DNA of 64,000 nucleotides from Kingdonia uniflora (Eukaryota > Streptophyta > Magnoliopsida > Ranunculales > Circaeasteraceae): the NCBI GenBank assembly GCA_014058105.1, contig JACGCM010002784.1:806001-870000 (forward strand). The letters are read 5' to 3'. Positions 24,147 through 35,439 of the stretch are shown here, piece by piece. Under the pieces are notes generated by a model. It saw only the letters and a list, made by a program, of their open reading frames with translations, searched no databases and was not told where the DNA came from. Each line of letters begins with the position of its first letter. The stretch's first letter is position 1. Both the position numbers and the translations under genes were made by a program.

Positions 24147-25087
24147 ATCATGGTTTCCTTCAACTATACAGAGTTCATCGACATACTGAGATTCCAAGTC
24201 AAGAAAAATATTATCCCCATGAGCAGTATAGATGATGCTGTAAGGAGAATCTTGAGGGTGAAGTTCATCATGGGTCTTTTTGAGCATCTTTTTGCCGATC
24301 TCAGCTTAGTAAACCAGCTCAGAAGCAAGGTCAAAAAATTCTTAATTATGAAAAGTAGTCAGACACTCATCATATTTTCATGAATACATATCTCAGGACT
24401 GAAGCACATGTTGATCAAAAGCCTAATATAAGAAGAGCAAGTATATTGATTAAACATTGCATCTTCTGAACAAGGGCATAAAGATTTAGCAAAGGAAGCA
24501 GTGAGAAAGTCCCTTGTGTTACCAAAGAATCGGAAATATGCTAATAAGCCATTGTTGCCACTCGCAAAGAATGCACCCAAGATTCTTGTCGCTGGAAGCC
24601 ATGCTGATAATTTAGGTAATCAATGTGGTGGTTGGACCACCCAATGGCAGGGGCAGAGCGGAAATGACCTCACAATTGGTACGTTTACTTTGTTATTACA
24701 CATTTAGCCTACATTTTCATCACATTATCACCCTCCATTATGGTAGTTACATTATGACTCTCATTAGTTCAACCGTGAAAACTCCCAACACAATTTTCTA
24801 TATGGCCTCTTAACCTGAGTTCAATAATGTCTGGCTCTGCAAACATTCTTAGTCGTGTGAAAAACCTTTGTTGCTAATTTTCAAAATGATATAAAGGATG
24901 GTATTAATGTAGGCTTGTAGCTTGTTAACAGACATTATCCTGATAGAGATGCTTGTGGATAACATGACCAGGAATGACAATTCTCCAAGGAATTAAAGAT
25001 ACTGTTGCTCCAACCACTCAAGTGGTCTACAATGAGACCCCAGTTGCCGAATATGTAAAGTCAAACGCATCAGTTAATAGAACTTGA
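24147..25087 (+). pseudogene. GH3 beta-glucosidase (exo-beta-glucanase) gene fragment
   Basis: Three exon-like blocks of a plant glycoside hydrolase family 3 enzyme, which would act on cell-wall beta-glucans. Exon A (24147-24329, after TTACAG) reads VSFNYTEFID, then IIPMSSIDDAVRRILRVKF and MGLFEHLFADLSLVNQL. Exon B (24475-24678) reads [50 protein letters not shown] and SGNDLTIG, followed by a GTACGT donor. Exon C (24972-25087, after ACCAG) reads MTILQGIKDTVAPTTQVVYN and stops. Because introns remain, this is a genomic fragment rather than an mRNA copy. The N-terminal domain with the catalytic Asp nucleophile and the C-terminal end are absent. It is a broken copy or a captured gene piece. Confidence 0.85.
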
Positions 25088-26319
25088 TAGAGTTTTCATT
25101 CTGTTGCATAACGTAAGGGATAACAATGATAAGGCTAGTATCGAAAATACTATGACAATACTTGATTGGATCTGCTCAAACGACTCAAAATAGTTAAGGG
25201 AAATCCAAGAAGAGGAGAAGTAGTATAGGACCATATCTCGGGTTGCTCGTGGTGGGTACTCTGCTTACTGGAGAAGGGGCAAGTAGAATTCTTAAGCTAA
25301 TTCCAAGGCTAACGCAGGAATATGATATTTTCTCTTGAATCCTAGTCTACAAATATGACTTCTTCCCTCATGTAAGAAAGTGTATAGTTAAATCCTTCCC
25401 AATACTCAAGCTTCGGACAATTTATGAGATTCTCCTATTTGTACAAACATCATGAATGGTATACTACTAGGAAAGTTTTAATTCGAACGATTTTTTCTGT
25501 CAGTGTCTCGAAGGTACAATGTTTCAGCCATCATGAATGATATATAAATTAAGCCTCCCTATCCTAGCTTCAGACCCACCCATGTGCCTTAGCCTAGCAG
25601 TACATGTCAAAGGAAATAAAAGCATAGCTAGAGTGGAAGATGACTCGTCCTCCATCTCGGGAAAGCATATTATTCTTTAGTAGTCATGCCTCCAAAGTCC
25701 ATCTATGTAGAAAAACTGCATACTTAAGGCAACTACAACGCTATAGTTTAGGGTGTACAATGAAGTAGGCTGCTTTGATTCTGCAAAAAAAAAAATACTT
25801 CAATATTGCCGCGTATGTTTTGTGTGGGCGTGGCAATAGTTCTTATAGCGGTCATGTTATTATAAGTGACGAAGTCAAGGTTGCTACTCTATATGGGCAA
25901 AAAATTTTCAACTTCTGAAGAAAAGGACCCAAAGTGATGATGCTTTAAATTTTTCTTTCTCATTTTAATCTACATGCTAAAATTTGCAAGAGAAGGTAAA
26001 ATATTTCTACTAAGGCTATGCTTAAGACTATTTTTCCCAATTACCTCTTAAAAAGGTTTTAGGTCAAAGTAGTAGATTTGGAGTTAAAAAAAAGGACAAA
26101 TTTGGTATTAAAGAATTTTGGGGTACTAAATAAAATTAGAGTTCAGATCCTCTCCACCGTGGTGGAGTGAATGGCTCTTTACTCCTTTTCCAAAAGAAAT
26201 GCTGCATGTCTTATTTGTCAAACCCACTAAATCTCCACTAACTCTTCTCTCTCCGTCAACTAACTAAATATTAATTTAATAAAATAAAATATCTCAAATT
26301 TATATCATATTACCTTTGA
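25088..26319. other. No recognised feature
   Basis: No open frame of recognisable content on either strand. Some short repeated words (CATCATGAATG near 25449 and 25532) are present. A segment near 26085-26135 (GGGGTACTAAATAAAATTAG) loosely resembles the reverse complement of the repeat at 20008-20130. I could not establish it as a terminal repeat. Confidence 0.4.
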
Positions 26320-27250
26320 CCTAGCTGGCGTACAAAGCTTCTTTTGACTGGTGACTTGTCTTTCCTTTCTCCATAGTGCGCACGCCACTTTGCTTAGTGA
26401 GTCTTAGATTTTAACCGGAAGCTTTTCAGCCGTGTTGAAGAATCCTTCAAAAAGAGGCTCTACTACAATAGGGGACCATCAACGCCAAAAAAAACAAAGT
26501 ACGAAAGCTTTGCTTGTAGCCAGCCTAGAAGAAAGCTCGGGGAAAGCTTTAGTGCCGTAGCGGGGTTGAGCCTGGAACAGATGTGGTAGCGCGGGATTAT
26601 CACTACCCTAAACTAGGTGTATATATGGCAGATTCCATTACATTAGGCAGCTATGGTGCTAGTGAAACGTAATTGGGTGATTAGGCACCTATGACACTGG
26701 TGAAAGGTAATGGGGTGTGTTGCCAGTACTTTTTTGTTCAGCCGCATGGAAAGGAGAGTCGCGCCTATAGACTGCAGCCTTGCGCTATGGCGCTAGTACA
26801 TAGGTATTTTTTAACAATGTGTTTTCGCTATTTCTCTATAGGATTAGGATACTATTACTATTATAGAAGATCTCCAACGCTTTTTCCTTGCCTAGTTGAA
26901 AAATAATGTATATGAAAGGGTTTAAAAGATGAAAGAAAAGATGTTTTTTTAGGATCCTTTCTCGCTTCTTATCCTCGGCTGATGGATGGTCTAAAAAAAG
27001 AGTACATTTTGGAATAACCCGACCTACTCTGGAGCGTGGTTTTTTCCAATTTTGGAAAATCTAGCGCTTTTTCAATTTACCACACGTACACTATCAACTA
27101 TTAGCTAGCTAAGGAACGATAGCAGATATCTGATAGCTACGCACCCCTAACTAATCAATTCATCTAAGCATAGTTTAATAGCGTAACAAAGAGTAGTTTA
27201 GACTTGCGTACGGCGAATACTCAGATTTTCTTTTTACTTGTGTATGTTGA
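26320..27250. other. Segment of different base character, possible organelle-derived insert
   Basis: This stretch is less AT-rich and lower in simple-sequence content than its surroundings. Phrases such as GTGCGCACGCCACTTTGCTT, AGAAGAAAGCTCGGGGAAAG and AGTGCCGTAGCGGGGTTGAG are reminiscent of plant mitochondrial intergenic DNA. No mitochondrial gene was identified. It is a candidate nuclear mitochondrial insertion (NUMT), based on feel for composition rather than on an alignment. Confidence 0.3.
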
Positions 27251-27302
27251 AGCTACGGCTTTTTAAACGACTAAGACTAAGACTACTACTAGACTAAGAC
27301 TG

Positions 27303-27494
27303 CTACCAGATTTTCTTTTCCTCATCATCATCTTCCTCATCATCACCACCACCACCACCCTCCAATAACTCCCGGTCTTCCTCCACGTCGAAGTCCTCTT
27401 CGGGACATTCATCCGAGTCTGAGGTGTAGTCGGTTGGTTGCTCCCCCTCATCACTATCACTATTGTCCATTATTGGGGGAGTTAATGGAAGCAA
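27303..27494 (-). CDS. Small acidic open reading frame
   Basis: 63-residue minus-strand frame starting at 27494 (MLPLTPPIMDNSDSDEG). A nested Met at about 27470 gives MDNSDSDEGEQPTDYTSDSD. It is rich in Asp/Glu with a pentaglycine run and ends DDEEDDDEEKKIW. It points away from the MULE transposase at 27923 and a purine-rich tract lies between. No family was recognised; the acidic low-complexity content may be chance. It could be a remnant of a MULE N-terminal region or a short host gene. Confidence 0.25.
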   Translation of the reverse strand: MLPLTPPIMDNSDSDEGEQPTDYTSDSDECPEEDFDVEEDRELLEGGGGGDDEEDDDEEKKIW

Positions 27495-27922
27495 ATCCGA
27501 TATTGTTGAGACTTAAGAGAGTGAGGGTGAGGAAGAGAGAGAGAGAGAAAGAGAAAAAAAAAATGATGGAGAAAGATGGAGAAGTTAGAGTGTTAAGACT
27601 TGAGGTTACAAGATTTATAGTTTTCAAACTGACAAACGTCAATCAATGCATCTCTCCAAGGTCTCCTTCTCTTCCCAAGTAACTATTCTAGACACCTACC
27701 CATCATTACCCTATTTTTTAGATTTTGCATTTAGACTCTCTGTGTTCCAAGACTGTTAACTTTTAGACCCTGCACATTTCAAGCACGTGATGCACAAGGT
27801 ATTTTAGGGCACAACACAACTCGATTGCCAATTACCCGCCAATTAATTATAATTTGTAATTTTGAGATTTATTGATCAAGGAAGCTTCGAAGGTTATACA
27901 AGTATACAAGATAAGCTAAAAT

Positions 27923-30900
27923 TTGAATTTTCTTATATACCATTTGACCATGTCTGATGATGAAATTTATGAAATATTTTACATAGTAATTAAGTATGGT
28001 GAGGAGTGTGATGAATCATCTCTGAGTGGGTACGGAGTGAGTCAATACCAGGGTGGTAGTTGTTTTGCCTTAACTGCGCCTGTAAACATTAGTTTTGTGG
28101 AACTATTGGGGTTAATTTCTTCAAGGATAGATGATGAGCATGGTCCAAATAATAATGTTCTTATGAGAGGGGGTATGATTGGGTTGTTATTTAGTGTAGG
28201 CAGTATTTTGCATGCCGTTAGTAATGATTTAGAAGTTAAGTTGATGTTTAGGCACATTGAGGAAGACCAAATTCATGGGTATTATAGAGTTTTTATAGAA
28301 ACAGAGGAAACACCTCAAATAGTGCCAATCCCTGTTGAAGAATCACCATTACGGTTAGGATATGATAAACCAAAAATCAAGAAAAAAAAGTCTACCAGAT
28401 GTTTAGAGAAGACAAGTAGACCATTAAAAGTGCCTACTTCTAAGACTTTTAATCCAGAATCCTTAAAGAGAAAAGATAAAGCCAAATCATAAAAGCCTAA
28501 GGTGAAGAAGGTTAAGGCTGATTACCTTATTGAGGAAGAGCTTGGTGATTTAACCAAAGACTATGGCAGTGAAGAAGAATTTGATATTAAGAAGGAGGAT
28601 GTAGATAATGTTGATGAGGAAGTTGCAAGATGGACAAGAGATGAGCCTATGAGGCAGTTAATGAACAATGAGTTTGAAGACTTAACTAAGGACCCATTTT
28701 TTGATAATGTGGATGTTGAAGAAGACTATCATAGTCACATCACAGGATGGTGATGATATTCCTACAATGGATCACATAGAAGATCATGAAAGTTTTGTTG
28801 ATAATAAGGATTTTGTGATGGCTTCTTCAAACTTGTATGATAAAGAAGATCATGAAGATGAGGAATCCTTTTTGCCACCTCAAGCACTAGAGTCTATGTT
28901 GACAATTGGGATGGAGTGGCCAAATAATTGGAGTGCAGGTCATTTATGAGGAATATTGCAATTACTCAGAGATTCACATTTAGATAGAAGAAGAATAAAA
29001 TTAAGAGGATTAGATATGTGTGTAAAGAGAGACCAAGTTGTCCTTGGTGGGTGTTCATAACAAGGTTAAATAATGGCCACACCATGACACTTAAAAATGG
29101 TCATTTTATACATGAGTGCAGTGGTAGAAATGACACATTAAATAGAAATGCAAATGTTATTTGGGTTGCAAAAGAGATTGAGAATCTAATCAAAGATGCA
29201 AGTACAATAAAGCCAATGCAGATATCTGATATTATGTATAGAAGATTTAGAGTAAGAGTTTCATATTATACTGCATAAAATGCAAGGAACATGGTGATGG
29301 GGAAGATAGTAGGGTCATATGATATAGGTTATGCTTTATGTCCAGAACTATGTGTTGAGATTCAAAAATCAAACCCTGGCAGTATTGCTACTTGTAATAG
29401 GGAAGATGGTAATCTTAAGTTTACAGACATGTGTATTAGTTTTAAGGCAGCTTTAGATGGGTTCACCAAGGGTTGTAGGCCAATTCTTGGTCTAGACGGA
29501 TGCTTCATGAAAGGCAAGTATGGAGGCCAATGTTTGAGCATCATATCTCTTGATGCAAACAATGGTCTTTTCCCTATAGTAGTATTTATTTGTAAAAGTG
29601 AGTGTCAAGCTACATGGATGAAGTTCTTATCTTTGGTGCAAGGCTAACTTACTTTGCACCCATCTAAATTGACATTCATATCTGATAGACAAAAGGGTCT
29701 TGTTGAGGCAGTTTCATAAGTGTTCCCTCATTCCAATCATAGATTTTATTTTAGGCACATGTACAAAAACTTCAAGCAACTGTACAGAGGTACTTATTTG
29801 ATGACATTGGCTTGGAATGCATCAAAGGCATACAAAAAAACTTTAATGAAAGAAAATTTGGACAAGTTAAGAGTTGTAGAACCTGATGTAAAGACATAGT
29901 TGGAAATGGAGCCATATGAATCTTAGTGTAGGTCTTACTTTGATGCTTATACAAAGTGTGAGCATGTGACCAATAATTTCTCAAAATCATTTAACAATTG
30001 GATTATTAAGATTAGAGATAAGCCTTTAAACAAGATGGTAGAAATGCTAAATTTGATGTAGATGAGACTCATGTATGAAAGGAAATTAAAGGCTAGAGAG
30101 TGGGAACAGAATGGATTGGTACCTAGAGCAGTGAAGATGATTGAGTTATTGAAAATATACAGTCACCACTATAGGTTAGAGGGATTTGAAAAGGATCAGT
30201 GGTTGGTCCTTAATGATAGTGGCATAAGGTGGATATTGAACTTGGAAGAACACACATGCACTTACAATGTTTGGCAGATCACTGGATTGCCTTGTGTACA
30301 TGCAGTGAATATGATTGATCAACTGAAATATGAGTGGGTTGGGTAAGTGCTCTCTTTTTTAGTTAATATGTCCTTATTGTAATTTCATTGTGCCCTTTTA
30401 CAACTTTATCATGGCCTATGTACAGATATTATAGTCATTACCATAGGGTGGCAGCCTATGTAGCAACATACAACCAAGCTGTAAATCCAATTACAGACTT
30501 ATCAGAGTGGGGAGAAGTATGTTACTTTTGCCCTTAGATTACTGATTTATTGATTTCTCTTGATTTTCATAGTATAAATTTACTCTTATGAAATAGCCTA
30601 CAAGAGAGATCAGACCACCACCATTGTTGAGACCAGTAGGGCAACCTAGAACACTAAGGAGAAGAGAGGCAGATGAGGTCAATAGTGTGATGAGACAACT
30701 AAGAAGATGCAGCAAGTATCATGCATTTGGGCACAACAACAGAACTTGTAAAGGCCAACCTGCAGAAAAGCCAAGCATGGGGAGAGGAGGAGCAAAGGCA
30801 TACATAATAGACATTAAATTTAGGACACCTTCAACAAGGAGGAGAGGGAGAGGGAGGGGAGGAGTAGAAGAACCATCACAGCCACCTCAACCTTCAACTC

Positions 30901-31175
30901 CTATTTCAACTCTGCCATCACAACAATCTCAGCCATCACAACAATCATCACAACAATCTCAGCCATCACAGTCATTTTAACCATCTCATTTAATTGGTCA
31001 GCATTTTAGAGCACCTATGCAAGAAGATCCTAATGCTAGATAAGAACATGGTGGATATAGAGCCACTCAGACATCCAGAGGGTTGGCACATTGGTCTGGT
31101 ACTTCAGGGTAAGGAGAACCATCTAATAGAGGGGGCTAACAAAGTTGCACCAGTTAGGCCCCCTTGGAGAATTTA
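27923..31175 (+). pseudogene. MULE transposase (MuDR type), long remnant with introns
   Basis: Start taken at 27923 or the in-frame ATG at 27950 (MSDDEIYEIFYIVIKYG). Order: N-terminal PB1/MuDR-like domain (to 28492), basic and then acidic linkers (28380-28940), a DNA-binding region at 29018-29278 (RPSCPWWVFITRLNNGHTM, HFIHEC), and the core at 29291-29647. The core reads ILGLDGCFMKGKYGGQCLS with catalytic Asp and NNGLFPIVVFICKSE. Then LTFISDRQKGLVEAV (29666), the HMYKNFK block, and the SWIM-like finger CTYNVWQITGLPCVHA (30260-30305), whose second Cys is Tyr. A likely intron starts GTAAGT at 30343 and ends near 30425. The last exon (30600-30980) has a zinc knuckle CSKYHAFGHNNRTC with a Cys-to-Tyr change, and a Gln/Ser/Pro tail. 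About eight stops or shifts make it inactive. Confidence 0.83.
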
Positions 31176-31518
31176 ATAATTGGGTTGTAAAAAAATTTGA
31201 GTTTAACAATGGTGATGCTTAACTGCTATTTGTAAGACAATTTTCTATGTACTTTCTTGTTTAAATACAACATTTCAGATGTTTAATTGTCATTTTATAT
31301 CATTACATTTTCTCCTTCTCCACTGTCACTTTTGTAGCAAATTGAACTACAAATTCATCTAATGACATCTCCACTGTCATTTTCATATTCTTTATAGATT
31401 GTTCTTTTATTGCATTAGTTAACCAAATAAAATTGTTATAGATTAAATCTTCACATTTCAGAAACTTCTACCCAAATGACTGTTGTGTCTTAGAAGTAAA
31501 CATTTTCATAAGGTGATT

Positions 31519-31986
31519 TCACCCATGTGCAGTACTGGGAAATCTAACCCAAGGACAATTTCTCACCCAATGGTTACTTTGACCACGCCCAAAATAGCCA
31601 TTTGAACTTGATGAGCCTCCTCCTTCTCCCTTGGCTTGATTAACAATATCTGATAACCAATGAAAGAATCCATAAATAGAGTGTTGACACTTTAAGAACT
31701 TTCTTTCATAGTTATTTTCAGTGAGAGATATCATCACCTTCATGATACCATTGTACGTAGCTTTCTTGCATTTTGTGTAATCCCAAGGACATTTCGATGT
31801 AATATGACCCTCAAAATTGCACATTTGACAAACAACTTGTGAGAAATTCAAGAAAACCAATGTTTCAATTTTAGTTTTTAGACCCCCTGTATCTTAAATA
31901 ATTAACTTTAAGACCATATTTTGAGTAGATGCGAAAGAAATTTCTGACCTTAGATTGTATGCCAGCTCATGTTTTTCACCACCCAT
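31519..31986 (-). pseudogene. Zinc-knuckle/GRF-like protein gene inside the MULE
   Basis: Convergent to the transposase. Main exon (31860-31519, 113 codons): an intact zinc knuckle CQMCNFEGHITSKC, then a GRF-finger-like stretch (NNYERKFLKCQH...YGFFHWLSDI), a Gly/Ser spacer, and a second knuckle-like end (YFGRGQSNHWVRNCP) that has lost its first two Cys. A short first exon starts at 31986 (MGGEKHELAYNL) with a donor AAG|GTCAGA at 31948. The acceptor and frame join are not resolved. A TATA-like GCTATAAAGCC lies about 90 bp upstream (32083-32073). The layout recalls maize MuDR, where mudrA and mudrB are transcribed towards each other. Its role is unknown; nucleic-acid binding is plausible. Confidence 0.55.
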
Positions 31987-32789
31987 TTTGAGTTCTGAAA
32001 ATGAAGTTACTTTACAAAGAAGAAGATGAAGTAGTTAATGTGAGAGAGGAGAGGAAGATGGAGTTATGGGCTGGCTTTATAGCTGTAACTTGGGTTGCAA
32101 CGGTCGGATTTATCGTAGCCTACGTGGATCTGCTTTTATAGCGTGTTATTATGATATAATCCTACGTGGAACTCATAATTACAGTGTGGCATTAAGATTA
32201 AATCATACGTTATAGAGCTAGGGGTATTTATGGTACTTCATATTATTTTTATCTCAGAGAGCGATTTCCAGGGTGTTTTAGGGTCTAAAAGTTAAAAATG
32301 ACAATCATAGGGGGTTAACGCAATTCGTGGTCATTATGTTGGGTCTAAAAGCTAATTAACCCTTAGTTTAATGATGGAGTTTGATAATTTCCTACTTTTA
32401 TGGTTTGTTACCTTGGAATGAAATCAATGATAACTAGATTGTGTTTCAACTGCATCTCTTCACTCATCTCAATTACTTTCAACTTATCTTCTCTGTGTAG
32501 TTCAAGTTCACTTAAAACAGAGAATCACATTCTGAAGAAAAAAATCAAAGCATAATCACCGTTTGTAGCTCCAATAGAAATAAATCAAACTCTTAAATAG
32601 GGCCAATAACATCGACCGAAGAGGGTGAGATCGTTCCTGCAACATCACGAAGCAAGGATGAGATATAAGAACTTTAAAGAGAGAATTTGCAAACTAGGAT
32701 AGAAAGGGTGGGAAAGAGAGTTACTAAGTTTGGATCTGAGATGTAAGGCTTCTGATTTCTTTTATTTTTTGAAAGAGAAAGAGATAAGG

Positions 32790-32803
32790 ACTATAGAGAG
32801 AGA

Positions 32804-32838
<35 letters not shown>
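32790..32838 (+). repeat. (GA)n microsatellite
   Basis: About 45 bp of GAGAGA with one GGG interruption, upstream of a second purine-rich stretch ending at 32887. Confidence 0.9.
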
Positions 32839-32840
<2 letters not shown>

Positions 32841-32986
32841 TACTTTTTTACAATAGAAAAAAAAGTTAATTGAGAGAGAGGGGGGGAGTCCCGATAGCCT
32901 ATTTGCTTTTACAAGTGTTATTTAATTACATGAGGTTATCCATATCTCAACTATTAGTGGGTAAGGAAAGTATGTTCCTTTTCTCT

Positions 32987-33135
32987 GCCTTAGTTTTGGC
33001 AAATATTTAATGTCCTATTTTTCCAGCCTTGTTTTTGGCAAATATTTAATGTCCTATTTTTTCCAGCCTTGTTTTTGACAAATATTTATTGTCTTATCTT
33101 ATTTTAGGCCTTGTTTTTGGCAAATATTTATTCAG
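32987..33135 (+). repeat. Short tandem repeat, about 50-bp period
   Basis: Three to four copies of a unit like CCTTGTTTTTGGCAAATATT followed by TA(A/T)TGTC(C/T)TAT. Related words occur at 19860-19990 beside the MULE at 20.7 kb. Confidence 0.75.
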
Positions 33136-33769
33136 GTATTCTCCTTATATATATTTGTTACCCAGAAATGGTGACTCACCAAAGCACCAAAACTGTATTC
33201 CACTTGTTTTTGTTCACCTCTCGAATGTCTTCATCAACTTCTAATGACGATATAATTTTCCTAATGACATTGGCATTTGTGAAAACTGGTACTGTGTACA
33301 ATACTTTGGCAATGATAACCAAAATTTTACAACGGTCACTGTAAAAATAGAAAAACACCAAACAACTATCAAATTGATGTGAAATAGTCTCAAAACATAT
33401 AGCTCATTTTACTCTTCACTCTCATATTTGTAGGAAGTACTCATCTTTCTACTTCTAATCTCCCACTCCTATAAATTCTACTCTTCTCTTTAGTTTCTCG
33501 CTATTTTCATTTGAACGAACGGATAAGATCAATCAATAGAATAGTTGGTTCAGCTTTCAACACTTTATACAGAATAAATCAAACTCAACCCATCTTTCTA
33601 CTCAATTCTCACAAAATCAATTTTATCAATCATAATTCTCTCAATCACAATACTCCCAGACACATTACCCACAGTACTCTCTGCCTCATAACCAATTTTA
33701 TACAATATCAGAAGCATCTATGCCAGCTGGCTCTAGTAATCTAACCTCGCTCGTGTTGCCATCAATTGT

Positions 33770-34600
33770 TCAAAGAGACTTCAATGAAGACAAAGATTTG
33801 CTAATTGTATCGGTGTGGCTAAATACTAGCTTTGATGAAATTCGTGGTACGGGCCAAAATGCTACAAGTTTTTGAGGCGGGGTTTATAAATATTTTATAG
33901 AACATGGAGAACTTGAGTCACATCGAACTGCAGGTTCAATACAAAATCAGTGAGGCAACATCCAAAAATATGTTAACAAATTTTGTGGGTAATATGTTAA
34001 CATTTCAGCAAGTCGTAAGAGTGCCCAAAACCTTAATGAAGATGACTAGGTGTGTCAATTATTATACGATAGTTAAATATGTTAATGCAACAATTATTAA
34101 TGATGCCATTTTTTTATTTTCAACGAGATAGAGAAAACCAAAATTATGTATAAAAAGATTGAGAAGAAAGAATTCAAGCTAGTACATTCCTGGAAGGATC
34201 TTAGATTGTACACCAAGTGGCAAAATTATGTAGAAAAACTAATGGCCAACTACTTCCACAAAGTTCTACATCATCTCATAGATGCAATTCAAGTAACAAC
34301 TCATCTCTTGTAACTGACCTAAAAGATGATGATGAAGTGGTGTCGCCCAAGGGGAAGGAAAGAAGGAAAAAAGTTAAGGAGGTAAAAGAAGGGAACAAAT
34401 GATGAAATTCCTGGAATCACACAACTTTCAGAGTTTATGGGAAGTAACATTGAAGATAGGAAGAATGTATATAGGAGGAAGCTTAAACTACAAGAGTTTG
34501 AACATGATGTACGTATTATGCGTATGAATATGACAGACGATATGGATGAGAAGGAGAAGAAGAACATTATAGCGAGGATAAGTTTGTTTCCGTGAATAAT
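33770..34600 (+). pseudogene. PIF/Harbinger ORF1 (Myb/trihelix-like) remnant
   Basis: Decayed partner protein of a PIF/Harbinger transposon; in this superfamily ORF1 is a Myb/SANT-like DNA-binding protein needed with the transposase. It reads RDFNEDKDLLIVSVWLNTSF, DEIRGTGQNATSF, GGVYKYFIEHGE and SHRTAGSIQNQ. It continues with NIQKYVNKFCG and, farther on, KEFKLVHSWKDLRLYTKWQ. The 34390-34600 part reads GITQLSEFMGSNIEDRKN, KLQEFEHDVRIMRMNMTDDM and EKKNIIARISL. Stops within (for example at 33872) show decay. A TATA-like CCTATAAATTC near 33469-33479 may be its promoter. Confidence 0.7.
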
Positions 34601-34924
34601 TTTTTTGTTGCCAATTCAAATTTCTATGTTTTATTTTAAGGGGCAAGGCTCAGTACCTCTTGTAATGTTATATTTTCCTATAAATAAAATTTTTTGGGGA
34701 CACTTATTGTAATACAAACAACATTTGATGATAAATAACGTGAAATTATTAAATGTTACAAAATACTTAATGTGCATTTCAACCAGAATAATTACCAGTG
34801 TAGTGGTTCCATAAATACTTTACAAGCTCGACTTGAAGAGTACAATGAGCGGTCTCGTTTCGTAGTCAAAGGTTCTGATCAACAAATTAATTAAAATTTT
34901 CATTTTCGTTGGAGATAACTTTTA

Positions 34925-35395
34925 TCGGTGGGATGGATTAAATTTGATCGTAGTCGAAATTAGTAATATACAGATTTCGCTCATCCTCGACAATCATGTT
35001 ATGCATTATAATGCACGCCATCATTATTTGAGTAAGATCGTCGGGATCCAAATAATGTGCAGGTCCCCGTATAAGTGCAAGACGCGCTTACAATACTCTA
35101 AATGCTCATTTTACATCTTTCCTTGTTGATTCTTGTTGTTGCGCAAAGTATTTATTTGCAGCTTAAGGCATTGAAGGAATAGGTTTCACTAATGTAGGCC
35201 ATGTCGGGTATATCCTATATATTAGGTAATAACCCTGAGTAAACGACACTCCATTAATCTCGAAATTAGCCATGGGGGCACAACCTTCTTCGAAGTTAGC
35301 AAACAGGTTAGATTATTGTAGGATGTTGATGTCGTTGTGAAATCTAGGCATCCCCAAAAAAGCCTGCTGCTGATGCTCTAAGTACATTGGAGGAA
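34925..35395 (-). pseudogene. PIF/Harbinger transposase C-terminal fragment
   Basis: Minus-strand C-terminal half of a Harbinger-type DDE transposase. Read from 35395 downward: QQQAFFGMPRFHNDINIL (second catalytic Asp block), LFANFEEGCAPMANFEINGV, FTQGYYLIYRIYPTWPTLVK, KYFAQQQESTRKDVK, a stop, AFRVL, then LIRGPAHYLDPDDL and MACIIMHNMIVEDERN. The conserved Glu of the RKDVERAFG block reads Lys followed by a stop, so catalysis is lost. The N-terminal half with the first Asp is missing, replaced at about 35400 by nucleolin-like sequence. It converges with the ORF1 remnant. Confidence 0.8.
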
Positions 35396-35439
35396 CTACT
35401 GTCAGTGTGAGTGTCAGTATCAGGTTCCTTGAACTATAT

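Larger units (their letters stand above)
27756..32295 (+). mobile_element. MULE with two convergent genes; candidate terminal inverted repeats
   Basis: A Mutator-like element holding a transposase on the plus strand (27923-31175) and a zinc-knuckle gene on the minus strand (31519-31986). A 15-bp motif TTAACTTTTAGACCC at 27756-27770 is matched by its reverse complement GGGTCTAAAAGTTAA at 32281-32295. A variant, GGGTCTAAAAGCTAA, lies at 32341-32355. These may be parts of diverged terminal inverted repeats. Extension beyond 15 bp is weak, so the exact ends are uncertain and no 9-bp target duplication was proven. Confidence 0.6.
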
